Assembly: GCF_028640845.1 (NCBI RefSeq)
Contig: NC_080546.1
Coordinates: 22,184,020 to 22,248,019, forward strand
Direction: 5' to 3'
DNA from: Ahaetulla prasina
Taxonomy: Eukaryota > Chordata > Lepidosauria > Squamata > Colubridae
DNA length: 64,000 nt
Shown: one piece after another, positions 53,561 through 64,000 of the stretch
Layout of the letters: each line of letters starts with the position of its first letter
Position numbering within the stretch: the first letter of the stretch is position 1
The notes under the pieces: generated by a model
Databases searched by the model: none
Told to the model about the DNA's origin: nothing
Seen by the model: the letters and a program-made list of their open reading frames with translations, nothing else
Position numbers and translations under genes: made by a program

Positions 53561-56500
53561 GCAAAAGAAACAATGGCAAATTAGAAATAGAAGTCCATTG
53601 AAAAACAACTTACATTAACCCAGTGCTCCTTTACCAACCTTGCACAAGGTAAGTTGTGTAAGAACATGAGTACAAACACACTGCAGCAACTCAGAAAAAG
53701 GAAACATAGTGGAAAGTCAAGTCCCTTCTGAGTTTCTTGCCCCAGCCATTACGTACCATGAGCTATGATTTGACAATTCCCTGGGCAGCATCTCTTTGCC
53801 CCATCTCTCAAGGTCTTTCCCATATACCATGATGTCATATTCCCCTTCAGATGTATCCCCTCTGCCTATTTACCCATATGGTATCCCCAAAGTATCTTTT
53901 GAGTTTAAGTCCTGATAGTCGTCCAGCAATGGACTGTCCAATTAGCTGCTCTTTCTTTCAGCAAACGGCACAGAAGTCACTTTTGTTGCAATCAGTGGAA
54001 AATTCTACCAGCCTGCCTGAGATAAACATCTTACATTCAGCAGTGAATGTCCCGAATTGGTCCCTCTAAAGTTTCCCAGCAAGCTCTCAGGGGAATGCAG
54101 GGGCATTGGCTAAGTCACAATCTGTTGTGCAGTTGAGTCAAATTCCCAGCTGTTATGTTAGTTGTACTATGGCTGTCTGCAAATTGGTCATCCGTGCATG
54201 CACTTGCTGCTGGGGTTGCAACAATACCGCTGCCAGATTTTTGGCAGATAGCAAAGCTCCTTGAGGACCGGAAGCCATTCCTGAAATTTCTTCCTTTGGA
54301 AAATAGAATGAGATTGATTAGATTGTCTATATTTCTAGGTAAACAGGATAAGAAATATGACCAGATAAACTAATTTAACTTTATTTAAAGCAACACTAAC
54401 AGAATGAATCTTGCAAGTCTGAAAATAAAATTCTCCCACAGCACCTTTATAGCCCAAGAACTTAGGGACCATCCTTTCTGAGCCTCTTGTTCCACTATGC
54501 TTCTACTGGCTATGCTGTCTCTTATCTGACCATTCCTAGGGAGCATCTCTTCACCTTCTCACCCCAAGATCTTTCTCACATTCCATTACAATGATACATA
54601 TTCTTTTCTGAAAGGGTATGAAGAGATAGTCAGAATGCCATGGTAAACATATGTGACAATGACTATGGATGCTACAGAGTACTGTACATTTGTAATACTT
54701 AAGACTTTAATCCTGCCATTTACTCATCCTACATTCTTAGCTAAGTGAATCTGGAAAGTGAGTAAATATGTTGTTTTTAACCTGCCCAACTCTTGATGAG
54801 GGACTATATATTTGTATCATACCTAACTATAATCTGTTTCAGGCTTGTCTGAAGCATATTAAAGGGAGAAATGGGCTACCAATATTTAAAACGAATCTTT
54901 AATTTTATACAGGATAAAGTAGACAAGAATAACAAAAAATACTTGTACAGAGTGAATAAAGTACTTACACCAAATTATTCCTGTTTAGAAAATATAGTTT
55001 AGAATAAATATGAACTAGGATAGTTGCTCTAGGACTACATTTTTATTTGTTATCCCATTGTCAATTTATTTACCATGTAAGTGCCAAACACATATATTGT
55101 TTTTCACTTGTTAAGGTAAGAATAGAATTCTTTATTAAGGTAAGGAACTCCCCTTAATTAAAATAAAAATAATCAGCATGATATTACTGACATATTAACA
55201 TTAATGACTGGAAAAGGAACATGTGGCTGCAGTGCAAATGATGTAAATCATATTGAGCAACATTCATCTAAGTGGAAGTGACAGATGATTATAACTGCCA
55301 TTAAAACCTTTATCACTTCCCTGCCATGTAATACAATTAGATGGCAAGAAACAACTAATGTATATCACTCTAGTGGGAGAATGGAGAAAATATTGGATTT
55401 TCTTACTTAATCTATTTATATCTTGCAGAGGGGGCATTAATTGGATTAAAGCTAGAGATGTTGCCCCCATTCAGTATGCTAAATACTCATTGTGTTCTAC
55501 AACAATAATTGCTGTAGAAGGCAAGCACATTACTATCATATTGCATTAGCTGGAAATAATATCTCTTTATGCAAGCCTAACTTTATTTTCTTATACATAG
55601 CAAGGCAAAGGAAGAAACTAAAAGTTCTTATAAATGAACATGGTTTCTGACAAATTAGTATTACAGACATATGTCTGCAGTGGTTTTTTAATAGCAAGTA
55701 GTATGGTTACTTTTTAACCAACATACATTCTTTTGTCATGCTTTAACCCACATTCAGTTTCACTTCTCTGATAAGCTGTAACTAAACAACACCGTGATAT
55801 ATACGTAATTTTTACAAAAATTGCATTGTTGGTCTACATCTATACACCAACCGCAAGCCTGATGAAAACCTAAGGATTTTGGAGAAAATGAAAATTGAAT
55901 CCAATGGCTTTTCTGGGCATTAACTTTCAAGCACCTAAGCAATGGCCTTAAAGACCTTTTCAGTAGTATTATGTTTGTTGTTCGCTCACCTGATTTGAAG
56001 TTTTCCTTGATTTAATCACTTCAGCTTCCAAATGTCAAAAATTAGATGCTTTGAATATTTCCTTTTAACAAGAAAAGCAGACCTTTGAACATATAGAAAA
56101 ATAGCTTCCTGTCATGCTTAGTATCTAGTATGGGTAGGATTTTCCCATGAGAAAACAATTACAGAATTGAAACTTGAAAATCTTTCACAGATGGTATATA
56201 TCTACGTATTCTTACCACAGATGGGACTATGTTGGTTAATGTTTGATGACAGCCATTTTCCATTTTTATAAAGTTGTACTTTGTAGTGCAACATGTAGGA
56301 TCTGAATTTTAGAAACTGCCTGAGATTAAATCAGGCTGTCCACCTAGTTCAATAATGTAATTTTGACTAGTGATTGTTCTCCAGAATCTCAGCATAATTC
56401 TTTCCCTTATCAGCTTATAAATAGTTAACTAAAGATTACAGATACAAATTTTCTACATATAATGCATATATTTATAACTATAGTCCTTTCGGGTAAAAGT

Positions 56501-57256
56501 AACATATTGTATCGAGGAAGCAAACTTATCCATCTATATTTGCAAATACAAAATTCTGATTCTGAATATCCAATTTACTTTGCAATGTTAATTGTAGTTT
56601 TAATAATGTCATAGTAAGCGTAAAGAAGAACCATCATGATTCAAGTTGGCTTCACTGAATTATGCAACAGCGAGTCTATCATTTTTAGATTTTCTGAGTG
56701 CTTTTACTCTGTTACAGGGTCCTTAGATAGTCTGATATATTACCATTCTAAATGTACTTTAAAAATGTGTGTTTCTTATCACCATTTGACTAGCGACATA
56801 TATTGCATCCTTTCTGGCAAGAAAAGCTGCAGCAGCTTGAATGATGAACAATTCAACCTGCCTTTTTTCTTTGATCAGTGTTGCCTGGAGAAATGCAGCT
56901 AGTGTCACTTTGCAAGGGACTCAGGTACAAGAGAAATAGAATTATCCCTCCCAAAAAAACCCAAGGCAACTCAAAACAACAGCTGGAATGAACAAGAACA
57001 ATTCCACATCACCAGGCCACTGTAATTTCCCACACACTACATTAGTTTTCTTAGAATGAACATATGACCCACCTGCAGAATGAAAGATAAAAATGATTGA
57101 CCTCAATTTTTTTCTTATAGTTTGCCAAGTGATAGAGGTCACCCACTAAGGGAGGCAAGATGTTTAGAAATGCTTTTCTTACACTGTATTATATTTTATT
57201 AAAGTAAGCCTCACCTCTCAAAATAGCTAGATATGTAAGCTATCCAGGTAACGTAT
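53561..57256. other. Mostly unique sequence, no gene recognised
   Basis: About 3.7 kb without recognisable repeats. Two diverged similar stretches (about 53720-53840 and 54460-54605) share CTTTCTGAG, GGGCAGCATCTCTT/GGGAGCATCTCTT and ATCTTTC(T/C)CAC. Short ORFs (53851-54069, 55264-55470, 56636-56902) show no domain. Conserved non-coding elements may exist but cannot be seen without alignment. Confidence 0.5.
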
Positions 57257-57458
57257 TTGCAGCATGACCTAATGCTGGGAAAGATTGAGGGCAAAAGAAG
57301 AAGGGGACGACAGAAAAAGAGGTGGCTGGATGGAGTCACTGAAGCAGTAGGCATGAGTTTAAATGGACTCCAGAGGATGGTAGAGGACAGGAAGGCCTGG
57401 AGGAATGTTGTCCATGGGGTCGCGATGGGTTGGACACGACTTCGCAACTAACAACAAC
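57257..57458 (+). mobile_element. BovB (RTE) LINE 3' end with ORF2 C-terminus
   Basis: The plus-strand frame reads MLGKIEGKRRRGRQKKRWLD, GVTEAVGMSLNGLQRMVEDR, KAWRNVVHGVAMGWTRLRN, then stop at 57449-57451 and a TAACAACAAC tail. This is the C-terminus of the BovB RT protein, well known in ruminants and squamates. 5'-truncated, about 200 bp, with the frame still open. Confidence 0.9.
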
Positions 57459-57601
57459 TGCATGTTACATGAAGATGGGGCATCACATTTTCAATTTGAG
57501 CATCACTCCTTTTACAAATGACATCTTCTCTGCACTTCCCTCTTATGCTAATTCCCAAACAGGTATGGTATTCATTTTGCCTCCTTTTTCTTCTTTCCCT
57601 G

Positions 57602-57916
57602 TACCATATTATTTGGATCATAAAATGCACCTGAGTATAAGATGCACCAAGATTTCAAAGAGGAAAACAAGAAAAAAAATAGTTTTTGGCCTCCGTGTGC
57701 CCGGTTTTTGCCCTCCCCAGTCCCCAGGAGAACTCTGCAGGCCTCCCAAACCCTCTGTGTGCCCCATTTTTTACAAAAACAGGCCTGCTTTTCGCAAAAA
57801 CGGGATGCACAGGGCGGGGTTTCAGGATGGCTGTATTCGATGTATACGATGCACCAACATTTCCACCCTCTTTTTTTTGTGGGGGGAGTGTGTCTTATAC
57901 TCCGAAAAGTACGGTA
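57602..57916. mobile_element. MITE with ends TACC(G/A)TA...ATAAGATGCACC
   Basis: Left end TACCATATTATTTGGATC and ATAAAATGCACCTGAGTATA; right end GTGTCTTATACTCCGAAAAG and TACGGTA, inverted. GATGCACC recurs inside. About 315 bp, no transposase. The three ORFs across it are incidental. Confidence 0.7.
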
Positions 57917-59505
57917 CTTTACCTTTTACTTCCCTTTTACTTTAGTTTTTCTGATACTAGTACTGTCATGTTTTTTAAATGATTCTGTAAGCTGATGTAG
58001 ACAAAAATATTACTATTAGCATTTAATTTTAGCACTCTGAATAACTATCAACATTTTAAATGTTATAATGCAAACAACAATGCACACAGGTACATCAGCA
58101 TTCCCAGAAATTAGTTTTCTTGTTCCATGTAATTTCTGAAGACAGAATAGGGCACCAACAAGTGATATTGCTAAGCTTTATCTATATTGATGTTTTGGAT
58201 CCCTGCGGCATCATATAGTTTCATGAACTATACAGTGAATGTATTATTGTTTGATTTTCTATCGTAGCCTACAGTTTGGTTCTCTTTCATTTTGTTTTGA
58301 TCTGAAATAGGTTGTAGGGCATTGTTTTAGTAGCATTTATTTACCTAAAATGATTGATTTGTTTCCTGTTCCTTGAGGCAGATTGAAACATAAACACTGA
58401 ATATATTTTTTGTCTCTTGAATGTGACAGTGACAAATCTTGATAATTATTTGATACAGTGGCACTACATTATAAATTTTTCTTTTGTAAATGATCATTTC
58501 TCCCGTGATATTCATATAAATGTAGCTGTAGAGTACAGATGTTTATTAAACTTAAAATATATTTCCTCTCAAAGCCATTACCTTGATCTAGCATATGTTA
58601 CATAACAGAGCTGCATACAAATCTTTCCTGCCTGTAGCTGATAAAGAACATTATCAACACAAAGTCTCATTGAGATGTTTATTTTGGCTACATAAAAAGA
58701 ATTCATTTTTAGATATGCATGGGAATTAACTTCTCAGTCCAGACCTAACAGCTACACTGGCATGACAAATGGTGACATTTTTACTTAAAATGAAAGTTGA
58801 AGCCAAGCACTCAAAAGACTAGTGAACGCATTGTCATTTTAGCAGTATTTGCCCATCAAATAAGTGCTTGAGTTCCCATTTCAAAATGTAATGCTGTTTA
58901 GCTCAAATAAAAAAGAGGGGGGAAAACTTTTATGTAAACTGCATCAAAGTCTTCGCAACATCTGGAAGAAATTAACTAAAGCATTTAGTCTGAATGTTAA
59001 GGACCATTATCTGTATACTGATAAGCAGAAAAATAAACAGAGATATAAATGGTGCTCTCCAAGTTAAGCCTACACTTCCCTACTCAATAAACTATTAAAA
59101 AGACCCACATCCTGGCACATTTTAAGAACGGAGGTTTGCTTAATCTCATTTCAGTTTAGCCTAAAGATCATTGAAAGTTGAATGGAGGAGGAAAAAATCC
59201 AGGCACTCTCTGTTCCAGTGTGTGTGTTGTTTGTTTTTCATAAGTCCTTCAAACTCTCTGATGGATAGACTGCTGAAAAACAACCCTGACCAGAAATGTT
59301 CTCCTGTCTTAATTTTTTTTTTAAAAAAAAAGCAGACACACCAACAAGACCACTAAATGCTGTTTTGAAAAGGTACTGTAGGTAATAGTTAGGTAAAAAG
59401 GTAGATAGGCAGACAGACAAAGCTTTGAAGTCTTTTGAATTTTTGAGTGTGCTAATTATAGAGAGCTCTTATTGTAAATAATAGTTTTGATGGGTATAGA
59501 TATAT
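57917..59505. other. No gene recognised
   Basis: Unique AT-rich sequence; ORFs under 70 codons without motifs. Confidence 0.45.
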
Positions 59506-59667
59506 ATGGGCTACAGTGGTGGGATTCAGCCAGTTCTCTCCAGATCACGCAAACCGGTAGCACGGACTGCAAGAGGCTTCACCCACCCATCCGGACATAA
59601 TGCGCGACTACTGCGCATGCCCTCACATTTGTAGGGAAGGTAAGTGAATCCTACCTCTGATGGGCTA
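59506..59667. mobile_element. hAT-type MITE, 146 bp, with perfect 8-bp duplication
   Basis: Element 59514-59659: CAGTGGTGGGATTCAGCC to GTGAATCCTACCTCTG, inverted ends. ATGGGCTA duplicated at 59506-59513 and 59660-59667. Confidence 0.9.
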
Positions 59668-60962
59668 CCTTTATGTGACAGAATAAACCAGAATAAAAGC
59701 TAGCCCACAACTATTTATTTAATTTATAAAACCATCATTGTCACATCAGAACAAGCTTTATTATCTGGGTCCAGTGTCTGGAAGACTGGGTCCAGTCTTC
59801 ATGATTATATGAAATATTAGCCACATCAGGCAGCCCAAACACCAGGAGAAAGTTCACGAAGAGTTGGCACAGCAACAGAGCAACAGAAGAGTTATTTTAA
59901 TTCAATGTGTATTTAATCAATCCAATTTGTGCTTAAGCCAAATATGATTAATCAAGTAGTCATTGATTAGTTGACCATGAAAGCATTAGCACACTAAACC
60001 CATTCTTTAATCAACATTGTAATAGTGCAACTTTCTATTATGTAAAATTCTGAAATCATAGCATGAGTTGTAGCAAGAAGCTCTACCCCTACCATTATGT
60101 CTAAGAAAGTCTATGAGAACTAGAGCATGTATGTGCAAGTTTATACATAAAGTTGTATATGTAAAAATCCCCTCAGTACAAATATTGTTTTGCATATAAA
60201 GGCATTCTCTCATAGATATCATAGATACTGTATGTTCTTGGTACTGATAGTGAGATGGTAGCACATAATTATTTCTTCTGCCTCTTTCATTGATTTCATC
60301 AGAAATATTCTCATCAGGAAATGATGAAGTAAGACTGCTGAAAGCAGTGTCACAATACAACCCAACCGTTCTCCTTTTGTGTCACGACATCGAAATATTG
60401 TATATCCCAAAAGGGGAACCTTCTAATAAAAAGAGCAAGCTCCTGCAAACACAGTTCCATTAGATACTAAAATATTTTAATAACATCTGCAATATTTTAT
60501 ATAGGACTTTTATATATTAAAGAACTTCACACTCAATATGATTCCCACATTAATCTATGTTATGGTTTATTTTAATTATTGTTAGTTGAATAAGCATGAT
60601 GACTAGGTTTATGCTGTGCATTAAGCAAAATATTATGGTTTTTAAAGCCCTATTACACTAAGTCAAAATCATATGGTAGCCTCTTGCATTCTTTGCAACA
60701 GTAATGTAAGGCAAATCAGCAATATTTATTTTTCTTGTACCTCAGATCATGGAATGAGACTAAAAAAACCAGCAGATTGACTAAATCTGTAACAGTGAAA
60801 ACTAATTTATGTGGATGCCAGAGAGATTATTGCTTGTCATTTTCCGAAACTTTTCAGGATTCAGATAAATAACAAAGATATTATTGCTTGTGCAAATAGC
60901 ATTGTAACCTTATTCCTTTTGTCCTTGTTTATATTAGTGAATTATGGCACATGACTAGCTAT
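59668..60962. other. No gene recognised
   Basis: Unique sequence. ORF 60007-60360 (117 codons, minus) shows no domain and lies in AT-rich DNA. Confidence 0.45.
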
Positions 60963-60965
60963 ATA

Positions 60966-61012
<47 letters not shown>

Positions 61013-61014
61013 AT
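60963..61014. repeat. (AAAT)n microsatellite
   Basis: About 12 pure TAAA units. Confidence 0.95.
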
Positions 61015-62988
61015 AGCAATTCTTTTCCAATTCACAAGTTTCCCTATCATCCTGAATCAATTCACGACTTTAACATGCAATCAGATTTGTACCTCACTTA
61101 TATGTTATTAAGAGTTGTATACAATAAACATCAGCAAAACAATAGCAATTAAATGGTAGATCTTTTAACATTTATAATAGCAGGGCTTATCTCAGGAACA
61201 AAGAAAACAATCCCTTTATAAGGATATAATGCAAAAGTTACTGAAAAATCAAATGCACAGCTGTCAGTTGCTATTGCATCTTTAAGCATTTTGGCACATA
61301 GCATTTCACACTTAGGCATATGACAATTCACACTATTTAATTCTGAAGCTTTAGGAACAGAGTTTAACAACTGTTGTAGAGTGTGTACCTCTATCTTGAC
61401 AACAAAATAATCAGTACATGTTTGAGGGTAAAAGTTAAATTGAGTAGAAGTTAGAAGTTTGATACTAGGGAAATTGTAATATATAGGTATATGTTATAGT
61501 AATATGTCTTTTTTTACCTGCCACATTTTATCATTTTGGATAAAGAACTAAGCGATCAACAATTTTGTTTTCTTGAACTGTACAAATAACGAGAGGTTAG
61601 CCCAACTCCTCACCCCATTTTTACACATTGCATGGCTCTCTTAGCATCTAAAATTGTCACTTCTGATGAATGGAGGGAACATATTTCTTCGACAAGTCCT
61701 TGTTCAGAATCAGGAAGCCATCTTTCCCCAAATTATTGACTTTGATTCTTGGCTGGTATTGCTGCCATATAGAAAATATACTTCTGAAGATTTAAAATTA
61801 ACTTATATTTTCCTGTTTCACACACCACACCATCAATATGATTTATATTCCTGTCGATTCTTGAAATATTTTATGGTGCCAAACCTTGTAACGTTTTCAT
61901 CATTGCAGGAATTCTTTTAAAAGAACAACAATTGAACGGAAATACAATAGATGTTCAGTGATTCATGTCATTTCTCTTCCCATAAATGTATGCTTAATTA
62001 TGAAGGAAAACATTTGATACCGCATGCATTTTATTATTATTTTTCTTTAAAAGCCATATGGTTAGATCTTGGTCACTTGGGCTGGAGTGATATCCCAAAG
62101 CAATGATTTAAGCAAGGAAAGTGTTTTCACAGGAAGTCCATTTGCTGTAAATGCAGACATTACTCATATAAGTGATACTTGACATTTTTAAATGCGTTGC
62201 TCAACAAAGGTATATTTTTGAAGAAAATCTAAAATGCTGAAAGACGAATTAAATTTATTGCAGGTAAGACTCAAGAATACATGTGATTTCTGTGCACTGG
62301 CAAAATTAAGATGACACACTTTTTTTTTCATTTTTGGAAGCACGTCTCTACAGTTATGTTTTAATCCATTATTAATAGACAATAAGCATATTTCAGTAAT
62401 TTGCAACAAGGAAGTGATTTGTCCGTCATGCTTCTTCACATTCAGGTCACAGAAAATCCAACAATATCACAGACCTGATCTTGTTCTTTGCCTAAATTCT
62501 TCATATTACAAAGGAATGAGTTTTATAGCCTTCCAGTTTGTCAGTGCCAGATAGGATCTATAAAATGAACCAACAATTAGCACAGTAGCCAGTGATGGTG
62601 ACTGTATCTAAGGTAACATGCCATGATGTTTGTGTTGATATGCTAGCATTCACTGAACTGCACACTTTTCTTTTGTGATTTCAGGGGATATAGAAGAGCA
62701 TACTTTGAAGTCATTTTAAGAATGAAGGCAGGCCTTGTGCAATCTGGGGCAGCTTGAAGAGGCTTCAGGGGCCTGTCAAAACAAAGAGGATACTGCCTGA
62801 AGTAAGCAGCATATATTAGATCTTGGGGAGCGCTGAGTCAAGGAACTGCATATCTTGGGGAACTGCAAGGTGGCCTTTTTGAGTGGCAGTAGTGGCACTA
62901 GGGCAGAGGTTGATGCTCAGGCCTCTATCTCTGTCCCAGCCTTGGTGCTACCACCAAATGTCACTATTCAGGGTGGCCTAGATTGGGG
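61015..62988. other. Unique sequence, no gene recognised
   Basis: ORFs 61149-61370 (minus), 61654-61920 (plus) and 62188-62439 (minus) are short, lack motifs and lack splice context. Confidence 0.45.
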
Positions 62989-63354
62989 GACGAGGTGGCT
63001 TAGGGGCTAGGATGCTGAGCTTGTCGATCGAAAGGTCGGCAGTTCAGCGGTTCGAATCCTTAGTGCTGCCATGTAACAGGGTGAGCTCCGTTACTTGTCC
63101 CAGTTTATGCCAACCTAGCAGTTTGAAAGCACGTAAAAAATGGAAGTAGAAAAAATAGGGACCACCTTTGATGGGAAGGTAACAACTTCCGTGTGCCTTT
63201 GGCGTTGAGTCATGTCGGCCACCTGACCACAGAGACGTCTTCAGACAGCACTGGCTCTTCAGCTTTGAAATGGAAATAAGCACCGCCCCCTAGAATCGGG
63301 AACAACTAACACGTATCTGCAAGGGGAACCTTTACCTTTACTTAGATTGGGGGA
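62989..63354 (+). mobile_element. Sauria/Squam1-like SINE with 12-bp duplication
   Basis: TAGATTGGGGGA at 62989-63000 and 63343-63354. Between them: CGAGGTGGCTTAGGGGC (A box), CGGTTCGAATCCTTAGTG (B box), AGGGACCACCTTTGATGGG and GAACCTTTACCTTTAC. Full length. Confidence 0.92.
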
Positions 63355-63375
63355 TAGGTTGTTTCTCTTTTGTTC

Positions 63376-63429
63376 AGTCTCTCTCCTCCTCCTCCTCCTC
63401 CTCCTCCTCCTCCTCCTCCTCCTCCTTCT

Positions 63430-63475
<46 letters not shown>

Positions 63476-63532
63476 AGAGAGAGAGAGAAAGAGAGAGAGA
63501 GAGACTGAACAAAACAGAGAGAGAGAGAGAAG
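63376..63532. repeat. Compound microsatellite (TCC)n-(CT)n-(GT)n-(GA)n
   Basis: (CTC)n to about 63425, (TC)n to 63461, a short (TG)n, then (GA)n to 63532. The (CT) and (GA) blocks can form a hairpin. Confidence 0.92.
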
Positions 63533-63612
63533 TTAAATCAAGTTAAGCATTTTCTGAATTTTGATACAAGGCCAAAAGGCTTGACATCATCGACACAGGC
63601 TCTACAGTATGC

Positions 63613-63744
63613 CAGGGGTGTCAAAGTCACGGCCCGCAAGCCAGATGCATCACACACTGGCCACGCCCACCCCCTGTTTAGCAAAGGGAGAAAAAGTCAT
63701 GATACGTCATGTGACAACATGACAACATGAGTTTGACACCACTG
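63613..63744. mobile_element. hAT-type MITE (CAGGGGTGTCAAAC family)
   Basis: CAGGGGTGTCAAAGTCACGG to GAGTTTGACACCACTG; the same family as 47588-47718, with GCCACGCCCACCCCCTGTTT inside. The flanking 8 bp do not match well. Confidence 0.75.
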
Positions 63745-64000
63745 CTCTATGTCCTTGTCTAGGAAAAAAAAGAAAAACAAAATAAACTGCATTGATTTGG
63801 AAGTCTGTTTTATTATGCAATGCTAGAAAATATTGTACCATATGCTCATTACTTTTTCATAGAGCAATCAGCATGTATTTAATTATAAACTTTGCTGGTT
63901 GCTCACAAGTTTATAACATTGGGTTGCAAATACTTGGATCACCACTAGATAGGTGAGTGAACAAATATAAAATGCTCTGCTTCCTTGTCCAGGTCATCCA
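63745..64000. other. No feature recognised
   Basis: AT-rich sequence to the window end. Confidence 0.4.

Noticed and set aside
60007..60360. 117-residue minus-strand ORF as a host exon
   Set aside because: No domain and no splice context or repeat-family support; length is within chance for this much sequence.

Overview
The window is a vertebrate, almost certainly snake, nuclear genomic segment. It is AT-rich, non-coding background packed with interspersed repeats. The snake assignment rests on several diagnostic repeats together: CR1/L3-type LINE 3' ends that run straight into (AATAG)n/(ATTCT)n pentanucleotide arrays, BovB (RTE) LINE fragments, tRNA-derived SINEs with a (TTTACC)n end, CR1 and L2 LINEs, Penelope-like elements and many hAT-type MITEs. 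No host protein-coding exon, rRNA or tRNA gene could be supported. All substantial coding potential belongs to transposable elements.

Layout. 0-1.3 kb: the edge of one solo LTR and a complete solo LTR (574-1253, 5-bp target duplication) carrying a 54-bp tandem repeat. 2.48-8.70 kb: one full-length L1 whose 5' part is inverted relative to its 3' part (twin priming), bounded by a 15-16 bp target-site duplication; ORF1 is open, ORF2 is dead. 10.8-11.9 kb: a decayed Tc1-like transposon holding a BovB fragment. 14.3-15.7 kb: MITE, SINE and a second solo LTR (14905-15708, duplication AGCAG) into which an L2 tail has jumped. 16.2-23.9 kb: CR1 fragments, SINEs and MITEs, several nested with clear duplications. 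23.9-32.8 kb: an 8.9-kb nest. The outermost element is an L1-like retroelement on the minus strand with ORF1 but no ORF2 (about 2.6 kb once the insertions are removed, 19-bp target duplication). It is interrupted by a CR1 (which is itself interrupted by an L2) and by a long, nearly open L2 encoding endonuclease and reverse transcriptase. 33-49 kb: SINEs, CR1/L3 tails and MITEs in otherwise featureless sequence. 49.4-53.5 kb: a 1.24-kb tandem duplication, a short Penelope-type RT fragment, and Penelope-like terminal repeats with decayed hammerhead-like motifs, flanked by long (TA)n tracts. 53.5-64 kb: mostly unique sequence with a BovB fragment, MITEs, a SINE and complex microsatellites.

The genes do not form a host pathway. 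The window is a stratified record of retrotransposition, and the nesting gives relative ages: the ORF1-only L1 is older than the CR1 and long L2, and the CR1 is older than the short L2 inside it. The LTR is older than the L2 tail in it, and a CR1 fragment is older than the BovB in it. Element names come from recognising motifs by eye, with no database search.
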